Shown piece after piece: positions 6,878-13,099 of a DNA stretch of 17,554 nucleotides (the stretch's first letter is position 1; every line of letters starts with the position of its first letter). Below the pieces are notes generated by a model, which did no database searches, was not told the origin of the DNA, and saw only the letters and a list, made by a program, of their open reading frames with translations. The DNA comes from Candidatus Ectomicrobium neotermitis (lineage in GTDB: Bacteria > Elusimicrobiota > Endomicrobiia > Endomicrobiales > Endomicrobiaceae). Where the stretch lies: positions 1 through 17,554 of the forward strand of contig JAITBH010000016.1 in the NCBI GenBank assembly GCA_031283745.1, given 5' to 3'. A program made the position numbers and the translations under genes.

Positions 6878-6898
6878 GAGTTGAAACCCGCAAAACAA
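6871..6898 (-). promoter_or_regulatory. Possible leftward promoter overlapping operator site 2
   Basis: On the minus strand TTGTTT (6893-6898) and TATACT (6871-6876) are 16 bases apart. Both are near-consensus, but no credible gene lies downstream. Any transcript would run leftward toward the bidirectional terminator near 6598. Weak evidence. Confidence 0.3.
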
Positions 6899-6937
6899 GT
6901 ATGAAATAGGCTTTTTGAGGGCAAAATCATCAAATTG

Positions 6938-6953
6938 TTATAAAGCCGTATAA
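6938..6953. promoter_or_regulatory. Predicted TetR operator, site 3
   Basis: TTATA-AAGCCG-TATAA. A possible weaker rightward promoter overlaps it: TTGAGG at 6915-6920, 18 bases, TATAAA at 6939-6944. If used, it would give tetR a leader of about 50 bases. Confidence 0.7.
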
Positions 6954-6964
6954 ATAATTTCTGC

Positions 6965-6993
6965 TTGACTCGATTTTTATAAATGTGTATAAA
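6965..6993 (+). promoter_or_regulatory. Promoter of the TetR-family regulator
   Basis: TTGACT (6965-6970), a 17-base spacer and TATAAA (6988-6993) match the sigma-70 consensus closely. Start sites usually fall about 7 bases after the -10, near 7000, so the transcript would begin at or within a few bases of the ATG at 7003. Operator site 4 covers the spacer and the -10, the expected position for repression by steric block. Confidence 0.8.
6977..6992. promoter_or_regulatory. Predicted TetR operator, site 4 (over the promoter)
   Basis: TTATA-AATGTG-TATAA. The right half-site is part of the tetR -10 element, so binding there should block RNA polymerase. This is the copy most directly tied to regulation. 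Confidence 0.75.
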
Positions 6994-7002
6994 CCCGCAA
7001 TC

Positions 7003-7611
7003 ATGACAAAACTAAATCAAAGTATTCACGAACAACTTATCGAATTAGGAAAGCAAGCCCTCTACAAAAAAGATGGCGGGTTTGTCAGCATCAGGGACAT
7101 CTGCATAAAGGGCGGGATAAACTTGGGGCTGTTTTCCTATTACTTCAAAAACAAAAACAATTTCATTCAGGTAGTGCTTAAAAGCATACTCGATGACATT
7201 GAAAAGGAAAGGGAAGTGTTTTTAGAAAAGTATTCATCTCTTGTGTCAATTGAAAGGTTCAAGAAGGTGATCCTTGCTTTGATACGGCAGATGAAAGAGC
7301 AGTCTAATGTCTATGAGAATGTCTTAAAAAACATCGACCTGTGTGATGAGTCCTTCACAACTTATGCTCAAGACTTTCAGAATAGATGGATAGCGTTTTT
7401 TCTACAGCTTATTGAGGAGTGCAAAGATGATGGATATTTTTTGCCGGAGTTAGACAGCAATCAAATTCTGGCGATAGTTTTTGGATCGGTTGTTAGTTAT
7501 TCGAAGTCTATCAAAGACCTTGAGCCTGAGGTTTTTTACATCAAAATTAATGAGATGTTGGAGTTTGTAATTGGAAGAGTAGCTGGGGGGGGGGGGGAGA
7601 AAAAGTTTTAA
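7003..7611 (+). CDS. TetR/AcrR family transcriptional regulator of the efflux operon
   Basis: A 202-residue protein with an N-terminal TetR helix-turn-helix (about residues 5-50). The recognition region reads 'VSIRDICIKGGINLGLFSYYFKNKNNF', the classic TetR pattern of an aliphatic scanning helix followed by G-x5-YYF-x-NK. The rest is an all-helical ligand and dimer domain. TetR proteins of this kind repress efflux genes and release DNA on binding a substrate. I take the ATG at 7003: the upstream in-frame GTG at 6985 lies inside the promoter and operator, so it should not be transcribed. There is no Shine-Dalgarno, consistent with a leaderless message. The gene ends in a 13-G run coding for Gly residues. 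It precedes tolC and the RND gene on the same strand with no clear terminator between. Confidence 0.88.
   Translation: MTKLNQSIHEQLIELGKQALYKKDGGFVSIRDICIKGGINLGLFSYYFKNKNNFIQVVLKSILDDIEKEREVFLEKYSSLVSIERFKKVILALIRQMKEQSNVYENVLKNIDLCDESFTTYAQDFQNRWIAFFLQLIEECKDDGYFLPELDSNQILAIVFGSVVSYSKSIKDLEPEVFYIKINEMLEFVIGRVAGGGGEKKF
7585..7597 (+). repeat. Homopolymeric run of 13 G at the tetR 3' end
   Basis: Thirteen consecutive G encode 'GGGG' plus the first base of a Glu codon, five codons before the stop. Gain of one G would keep translation open to a TGA at 7722-7724, adding about 40 residues. Loss of one would end at 7643-7645. Such runs are slippage-prone and also a common sequencing error site. 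Confidence 0.85.
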
Positions 7612-7804
7612 GCGGGGCAGTGGAGCAAAAAAGGGAGAAAGGTGACGAAAATAACTTTTTGAGTTTTGTATCGATATTTGCCGGACTTATAGATAGAGGC
7701 ACAAACTTTTGCAGAGATGGGTGAAACGCAATGTTTTTTTGGTCGGGGTCGTTGACGAATTTAGGCTTTAGTAAATTTAATCATAGATGAGAGGAGCGTA
7801 AGTT
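7612..7804 (+). promoter_or_regulatory. tetR-tolC intergenic region with a possible tolC promoter
   Basis: This 193-bp gap holds no gene and no hairpin-plus-T terminator that I can see. Near its end TTGACG (7752-7757), 18 bases, and TTTAAT (7776-7781) form a plausible promoter. GAGGAG at 7791-7796 is the tolC ribosome-binding site, 8 bases before the ATG. None of the TTATA-N6-TATAA operators occurs here, so if tolC and the pump are controlled by the regulator, it may be by read-through from the tetR promoter. Confidence 0.5.
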
Positions 7805-9235
7805 ATGAAAAGAATTAAGTTGTGCGTTGTTGCGGTGATAATTTTGTCTGGTGTTGGGTTGGGTCAAGGCGAGATTATAAGTCTTGATAGGTATATGGCC
7901 CTTGTAGAAAAAAACAATCCACAAATGCAGGCTATACTTGCTCAAATAGAGGCTGCAAAAAATAATTTGGCGGCAACTCAAAGGGCTGTTGAGCCTTTTG
8001 TGTTGAGTGTGTCGGGAAATTATACTGACGATACTTATAGTGGTTTTAATCAGGGTCTTGATAAGGTTAAAACCACAGCCTTTAGCGGCTCAGTTACAAA
8101 ACAGTTTATGACTGGCACAGGGATTACCGTCGGCGGGACGACATCAAATTCTGCCTATACTCCGTTGCAAGATGTCATTCTTCTAAATGATGGAAATAGC
8201 ACTCTTGCACCTTTTGTTTCATTGCAGCAGTCTTTATGGAAAGACCTCGTTTTTGGCTCTTCTTACTACACAATACAGGCATCCAAAGCTTCCATGAAAG
8301 CTGCTCTATATAATCTCGAATACGCAAAACAGCAGTTTATCATCGGTGCAAAGAATGTTTATTGGAACTTGTCTTATGCAAAAACCAATACAGTATATCG
8401 TGAGGCTTCCTTAAAAAGGTATCAGCAGCTTTTGGAATGGAATCAAAGAAGAGTTCAGCTTGACCTTGGCGAGCGCGCCGATCTATTGCAGGCGCAAGCC
8501 TCTCAAAAAACAGGGCAGCTAAATTTTATGGTAGCCCAGCAAAATGAAAGGCAGGCAAGGAGAGCTTTTAATCAGTTCCTAAATGTCGACTCAGATTCCA
8601 ATCAGTATGACACGGTTGGTTTTGAGGCTGGTGCACAAGTTTATCTCGTTACAAAAGACATCTCTAAAAAGTCGATGAGGGCTGATACATTAGCTGCAGT
8701 AGAGACGGCAAAGGCGGCAGAATTTAGCCAAAAAGCCTCAAAAAATAATGCTGGTATGGATATAGTTTTAAGCGGGCGGTATACAGCCAATGGTTCAGGG
8801 ATAACGTTTAGCGATGCTCAGAAAGTCGACAAGCCTGTTTATACAATCGGCGTCACCCTTTCGCTGCCTTTAGACTTTATTAGATGGAACAAAGTCGTCA
8901 AGAGTTATGAGCAGAATGCTATAGCAGCACAGAAGTCCGCAGATAGTGCGCTTGCTCAAGAAAAAACCGATTGGGACAATCTCCTCGACAGCTGGAAAAA
9001 CGACATAGCCCAGCTTGGAATGGCTAAAGAAGTGCAAGATTATTATCAGCGATATGTCGAAGAAAATCGTCATCTTTTGCAAAGAGGGCGGACTACAACA
9101 AACTTGCTTATTCAAAGCGAGGAAGCTTTAGACAGTGCAGCACTTGCGGTTTTTGGTGCATCGCTTACATTGATTATGGATTACGAGAAATCAAATACAT
9201 ATTACAACTGGCAAAAAGAGGAGGCAGCGAAATGA
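7805..9235 (+). CDS. TolC-family outer membrane efflux protein
   Basis: The 476-residue protein has an N-terminal signal peptide (basic 'MKRIKL', hydrophobic core to about residue 18, then 'GLGQG'). An outer membrane efflux protein architecture follows: an opening helix with 'LDRYMALVEKNNPQMQAILAQIEAAKNNL', beta-strand segments rich in aromatic, Gly and Thr residues, and long charged coiled-coil helices. One is at 'QAQASQKTGQLNFMVAQQNERQARRAF' near residues 223-249, and its counterpart lies in the second half. TolC trimers form the outer-membrane channel and periplasmic tunnel of tripartite pumps. The stop overlaps the RND start as ATGA, so the two are coupled. Family level is clear; it is not E. 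coli TolC in the strict sense. Confidence 0.88.
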   Translation: MKRIKLCVVAVIILSGVGLGQGEIISLDRYMALVEKNNPQMQAILAQIEAAKNNLAATQRAVEPFVLSVSGNYTDDTYSGFNQGLDKVKTTAFSGSVTKQFMTGTGITVGGTTSNSAYTPLQDVILLNDGNSTLAPFVSLQQSLWKDLVFGSSYYTIQASKASMKAALYNLEYAKQQFIIGAKNVYWNLSYAKTNTVYREASLKRYQQLLEWNQRRVQLDLGERADLLQAQASQKTGQLNFMVAQQNERQARRAFNQFLNVDSDSNQYDTVGFEAGAQVYLVTKDISKKSMRADTLAAVETAKAAEFSQKASKNNAGMDIVLSGRYTANGSGITFSDAQKVDKPVYTIGVTLSLPLDFIRWNKVVKSYEQNAIAAQKSADSALAQEKTDWDNLLDSWKNDIAQLGMAKEVQDYYQRYVEENRHLLQRGRTTTNLLIQSEEALDSAALAVFGASLTLIMDYEKSNTYYNWQKEEAAK

Positions 9236-12200
9236 GTTTGGGAACTTTATCGATTAAGAGGCCGACATTCATCTTATCTATTTTGATGATTGTCTTGGTC
9301 TTAGGAGTAACGGCTTATAGGCAAATGAATGTCCGTATGATGCCCGATGTGGAAATACCATATGTTTTGGTGATGACTGCCTATGAGGGTGCAGGGGCTC
9401 AAGAGATTGAGCAACAGGTTTCAAAACCAGTTGAGGATTCTTTAAGCGGTATTGCAGGCATAAAGAACATCATGTCTATTAGCCAAGATAATATGTCTAT
9501 CGTTGTTTGCGAATTTGAATTGGATGTTAATGTTGAGGTTGCGGCTCAAGAAGTGCGGGATAAAATGAGCACAACTGTGGCAGAGCTGCCTGACGATATT
9601 ACTACTCCGATGATTATGAAAATGGATATGAACGCTATGCCTTTGGTGGGCTTTAGCTTGAAGGCTAATATGTCTCCTGAGGATATTTATGACTTTGCCG
9701 ATACCGTTTTATCAAACGAAATCGCTCAAACTGATGGTGTCTCTCAGGTGAGAATTATCGGCGGAACAGAAAGAGAAATTCATGTAAATGTTGACAAGCA
9801 AAAGCTAAGAGATTATCGCCTTACCCTCACAGCGCTTGCCGGGAAAATAGCCCTAAACAACTTAAATATTCCTTCAGGAACAGTCGACAGAGGCTTGAGC
9901 GAGATGACCTATAGAACTATCGGCGAATTTGAATCTATACCCGAGATCCAAGAGGTTACTGTCAACTTTACTGGCAATGATGTTCCTGTGAGAATTGGAG
10001 ATATTGCCACTGTTGAGGAAGCAAGGAAAAAAGTTGCCTCTATCGGCAGATTGGTTGAAAGAGATGGAGACAAAATAATCTCAGAGCCAACTCTTATGGT
10101 CATGGCTTTTAAGCAGTCGAAATCAAATGATGTAAAAATATCAGACAACTTGTTAAAGAAAATGGATGACCTAAACAAGAAATATGCCGCATATCCGGGA
10201 TCCCCGCAGTTAGCTTTGATCTTTGACGGCGCCGACCCAGTCAGAAAAAATGTCGCAGACGTTGTCAGCACAATTCTTGAGGGCATTTTGCTTGCAGTTA
10301 TCGTGGTTTATTTTTTCTTAGGCAGCTGGCGTTCAACTTTTATCACCGCTTTGGCACTGCCAAACAGCTTAATTGGTGCATTCTTGCTGATGTATGTTTT
10401 TAATTTCAGCATCAATGTTTTTTCTTTGATGTCCTTATCTTTAGCTGTGGGGCTGCTGATAGACGACGCTATAGTTGTTCGAGAAAACATCTTTCGACAT
10501 TATGAGAAAGGGAAAAATCCTGTGCTTGCCGCCATCGATGGAACAAATGAGGTTACCTTTGCAGTCATCGCAACAACGGCAGCAGTGATAGCAGTGTTTA
10601 CCCCAGTCGCATTTTTAAGCGGAATGGTGGGGCAGTTCTTTAAGGAATTTGGCTTAACTGTTGTGTTTGCAATGATCATTTCAATACTTGACGCTTTGAC
10701 AATAGCACCGATGTTGTCGGCTTATATAATTCCGACCCATGAAAAAGCTGCAGCCGATGCACAAAAGACAGGTTTAGTGAGAAATACTGTTGGTGCCATT
10801 GCAAAGGTTATCAGAGCTTTGACTGTGGGCTGGTTTGAAAAGGTTTTTGGAGCGGTTTTGAGGTTCTATCAGTCAATTATAAAGAGAATTGTCGTCTCAA
10901 ACACATGGAGAATCGGTGTTATTTCTTGTTCAGTTTTGTTGCTGGCAGCCACTCTGTTTGTTGCAACAAAATTTGTTGATGTTTCCTTTATGCCTAATTC
11001 AGAGTCGGGAGAGTTTTCTATCGATATTAAAGCAGACCCCAGCGCCTCTATAGAGCAGATGGATATTTATGCAAAAGAGATAGAGGACATTATCATGAGC
11101 AATAGTTCGGTTGAAAAAATCTCAAGCCAAGTGGGCGGGGCAAGTATTTTTGGCGGTGCGTCAAATGAGGCGAGCCTTACCGTGACTATGCTTCCCGCTA
11201 ATCAGAGAACAATATCGACTGCAGTCATGAGGGATAAAATTAGAAGAGATCTCATCGAAAAATATGGAGATAAGCTTGATTTTGGCATAAAAGCCCAGTC
11301 GGGCATGGGGTCAAGTAGTGCTATTGAAATTAACATCAAAGGTGCTGATGGAAACATTGATGTTCTATATGAGGTGGCTCAAACTCTGATGGCGAGGTAT
11401 AAAGAAATTCCTCACTTTGTGGATATTCAATCCAACTTCACTTTAGGAAAACCAGAAACTCAGATTCATATCGATAAGATGAAAATGGAAATGACTGGTG
11501 TCAACGCTGTCGATGCCGGCAAAGAAATTAGAGCCATGATTGACGGCGCCCTTGCTGGGAAATTTAGAGAACATGGAAATGAATACGATATAAGAGTTCA
11601 GCTTCCCGACTCTCAAAAAGACATCATTTCAGACATAGACAATACCTATGTTTACAATGCTAATGGCAGGCAAATACGGGTGAGCAAAATCGCAAAAATC
11701 GTAGAGGGTCTTGGCCCAACTGCTATTTACAGAAGGAACAAAGAACGTATTATTTCCGTTGAGGGAAACCTTGAGCAGGGTGGTTTGGTCGGACCTGTTC
11801 AAGCTGAGGCGATAAGGATATTTAATGAGGAAAAGAATAAGCCTGAAAACCTTGAGAAATGGAAAGACATCGACTTGGTTTTGTCAGGAGATGCTGAAAG
11901 CATGCAGGAGATGCAGCAAGCGGTTATAGTTGCTATGGGTATGGCTTTGCTTTTCATTTTCCTTGTCTTAGCAAGCTTATATGAGTCGATCATCACGCCT
12001 TTTACAATTATGACGGCGCTGCCTTTTGCGATGATCGGAGGTATTGTGGCTTTGATAATAACAGGTCAGGCGCTTGATGTCTTTACAATGATTGGGTTAG
12101 TGATGTTGCTGGGAATAGTCGCCAAAAACTCGATCTTGCTTATAGACTATGCCCAACAAAAAATTCGAGGAGGCATGGAGATAAGCGAGGCACTTGTTAA

Positions 12201-12486
12201 AGCTGGCGAGACAAGGCTGCGTCCAATTTTGATGACCTCTTTTGCTTTGATTGCAGGTATGCTTCCCACCGCTTTAGGTCTTACTGAGGTGGGACAGTTT
12301 AGAAAAGGTATGGGAATTGTCGTCATCGGCGGAATTATAAGCTCTACGCTTTTGACGCTCTTAGTCGTCCCTTCGATTTTTGAATACTTAGACACATTCA
12401 GACACTTCATCAGAAGGCATTTGCCAGTAAGCGAAAAAAGAATGGTTGATCACACTGACGATGAACTAAAGAACATGAAACTTTAA
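9232..12486 (+). CDS. RND efflux pump, HAE1/AcrB-like inner membrane transporter
   Basis: At 1084 residues it has the size of AcrB-type resistance-nodulation-division pumps, which export drugs or other amphiphiles using the proton gradient. It opens with an amphipathic segment and TM1 ('SIKRPTFILSILMIVLVLG'), then 'MPDVEIPYVLVMTAYEGAGAQEIEQQVSKPVE', typical of the porter PN1 region. TM4 carries the proton-relay pair D411-D412 ('GLLIDDAIVVREN'), and TM10 carries K965 ('GIVAKNSILLIDYAQ'). The duplicated two-half layout is complete, with the second half starting near residue 560. The substrate cannot be read from sequence. No HlyD/AcrA-type adaptor gene lies before, after or between this gene and tolC. 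A strong terminator follows. Confidence 0.93.
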   Translation: MSLGTLSIKRPTFILSILMIVLVLGVTAYRQMNVRMMPDVEIPYVLVMTAYEGAGAQEIEQQVSKPVEDSLSGIAGIKNIMSISQDNMSIVVCEFELDVNVEVAAQEVRDKMSTTVAELPDDITTPMIMKMDMNAMPLVGFSLKANMSPEDIYDFADTVLSNEIAQTDGVSQVRIIGGTEREIHVNVDKQKLRDYRLTLTALAGKIALNNLNIPSGTVDRGLSEMTYRTIGEFESIPEIQEVTVNFTGNDVPVRIGDIATVEEARKKVASIGRLVERDGDKIISEPTLMVMAFKQSKSNDVKISDNLLKKMDDLNKKYAAYPGSPQLALIFDGADPVRKNVADVVSTILEGILLAVIVVYFFLGSWRSTFITALALPNSLIGAFLLMYVFNFSINVFSLMSLSLAVGLLIDDAIVVRENIFRHYEKGKNPVLAAIDGTNEVTFAVIATTAAVIAVFTPVAFLSGMVGQFFKEFGLTVVFAMIISILDALTIAPMLSAYIIPTHEKAAADAQKTGLVRNTVGAIAKVIRALTVGWFEKVFGAVLRFYQSIIKRIVVSNTWRIGVISCSVLLLAATLFVATKFVDVSFMPNSESGEFSIDIKADPSASIEQMDIYAKEIEDIIMSNSSVEKISSQVGGASIFGGASNEASLTVTMLPANQRTISTAVMRDKIRRDLIEKYGDKLDFGIKAQSGMGSSSAIEINIKGADGNIDVLYEVAQTLMARYKEIPHFVDIQSNFTLGKPETQIHIDKMKMEMTGVNAVDAGKEIRAMIDGALAGKFREHGNEYDIRVQLPDSQKDIISDIDNTYVYNANGRQIRVSKIAKIVEGLGPTAIYRRNKERIISVEGNLEQGGLVGPVQAEAIRIFNEEKNKPENLEKWKDIDLVLSGDAESMQEMQQAVIVAMGMALLFIFLVLASLYESIITPFTIMTALPFAMIGGIVALIITGQALDVFTMIGLVMLLGIVAKNSILLIDYAQQKIRGGMEISEALVKAGETRLRPILMTSFALIAGMLPTALGLTEVGQFRKGMGIVVIGGIISSTLLTLLVVPSIFEYLDTFRHFIRRHLPVSEKRMVDHTDDELKNMKL

Positions 12487-12514
12487 TCATCAATCAACCA
12501 AGTAGTCAAACAAA

Positions 12515-12562
12515 AACTGCCCCTCTTCCATAGAAGACGTAAAGAGGGGCAGTTCATTTTTT
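12515..12562 (+). terminator. Intrinsic terminator of the efflux operon
   Basis: A perfect 13-bp stem, AACTGCCCCTCTT (12515-12527) with AAGAGGGGCAGTT (12542-12554), has a 14-base loop. Six T's follow two bases later (12557-12562). It begins 28 bp after the RND stop codon. Confidence 0.92.
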
Positions 12563-12568
12563 GTAGGC

Positions 12569-12615
12569 AAAAAAAATGGGACGCAACCCCTGCATTACAG
12601 CAGCGGCCGCGTCCC
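12569..12615 (-). terminator. Intrinsic terminator of the minus-strand nuclease-like gene
   Basis: On the minus strand GGGACGC (12615-12609) pairs with GCGTCCC (12584-12578), enclosing an inner stem of GCTG/CAGC type. It is followed by a T-rich tail (12576-12569, eight T's). It lies 21 bp past the stop at 12637 and back to back with the efflux operon terminator. Confidence 0.88.
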
Positions 12616-12636
12616 GTGAGCAGGACTATACAACAC

Positions 12637-13026
12637 TTAGCGTTCTAAATCAAGTTGTTTAAGGGACTGCGTTATAACAAGCACTCGTTTAGCGATTTTT
12701 GAGTTATCAAATAAATTCTTAATTTGTCTGTTGCTTTTGTTTTCATTCATAGAACTTCTTCTCATGTCAAATATTATGTTGCGTGATTGCCGTAAAGCAT
12801 CTTTGAAAGAATGTTGAATGTTATGTTTGCCGTTACCTATCGGAGCTTTGATTTCCCAGTTTAGCCCACGCATTCTGATGTCTGGTGTTTTTCTATTGGG
12901 TTGGTCGACAGGAACTAAAAACTCAACGTCATAGCCGAGTTTGTTGAAAAAATTGGCTGTTTTTAATTCGTGTGGCTCAGGCAATGAGCCGAATGGAATG
13001 ATGGTTTTACCTTTTTTGGGGGGCAT
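12637..13026 (-). CDS. Orphan PD-(D/E)xK nuclease-like protein resembling CdiA C-terminal tRNase domains
   Basis: A 129-residue protein with an apparent PD-(D/E)xK active site: E20 ('PHELKTANFF'), P48-D49 ('KTPDIRM'), and E58-I-K60 ('NWEIKAP'), then 'GNGKHNIQHSF' and a beta strand 'RNIIFDMRR'. To my eye this order matches the CdiA C-terminal tRNA-nuclease domain that also occurs as stand-alone small proteins. In CDI systems that domain cleaves tRNA in competitor cells and is paired with an immunity protein. Here there is no secretion domain, signal peptide, or immunity or antitoxin gene on either side. The start is ATG at 13026, with no Shine-Dalgarno and a -10-like TATACT only 7 bases upstream. 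It runs opposite to both neighbours and has its own terminator, like a separately acquired cassette. Toxicity is inference. Confidence 0.72.
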   Translation of the reverse strand: MPPKKGKTIIPFGSLPEPHELKTANFFNKLGYDVEFLVPVDQPNRKTPDIRMRGLNWEIKAPIGNGKHNIQHSFKDALRQSRNIIFDMRRSSMNENKSNRQIKNLFDNSKIAKRVLVITQSLKQLDLER

Positions 13027-13033
13027 GTTTTTG

Positions 13034-13039
13034 AGTATA
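13034..13039 (-). promoter_or_regulatory. -10-like element directly before the nuclease-like gene
   Basis: TATACT on the minus strand ends 7 bases before the ATG. The expected start site would therefore coincide with the start codon, predicting a leaderless message. No convincing -35 is seen at 17 bases; TTATAA is at 18 bases. A 10-bp palindrome, GCTTATAAGC (13056-13065), lies just upstream in the space shared with uvrB and could be an operator. Confidence 0.4.
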
Positions 13040-13099
13040 CCAAAAAATATGTGGAGCTTATAAGCGTTTTAATAAGTCTCAAGTTTATCGAGGAAAACA

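Noticed and set aside
6585..6893. Minus-strand open frame of 102 codons between the tRNA and tetR
   Set aside because: It starts at a TTG with no ribosome-binding site, runs through both terminators and the operators, and its composition resembles no protein I know.
6985..7002. GTG start adding six residues to the TetR regulator
   Set aside because: It falls inside the -35/-10 spacer of the best promoter and has no Shine-Dalgarno, so the transcript should begin after it.
9909..10286. Minus-strand frame of 125 codons within the RND gene
   Set aside because: It is antisense to a continuous conserved pump sequence and has no start signals.
13034..13099. LexA/SOS box upstream of uvrB
   Set aside because: I looked for an E. 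coli-type CTG-N10-CAG or Gram-positive GAAC-N4-GTTC pattern and saw none; the GCTTATAAGC palindrome matches neither.
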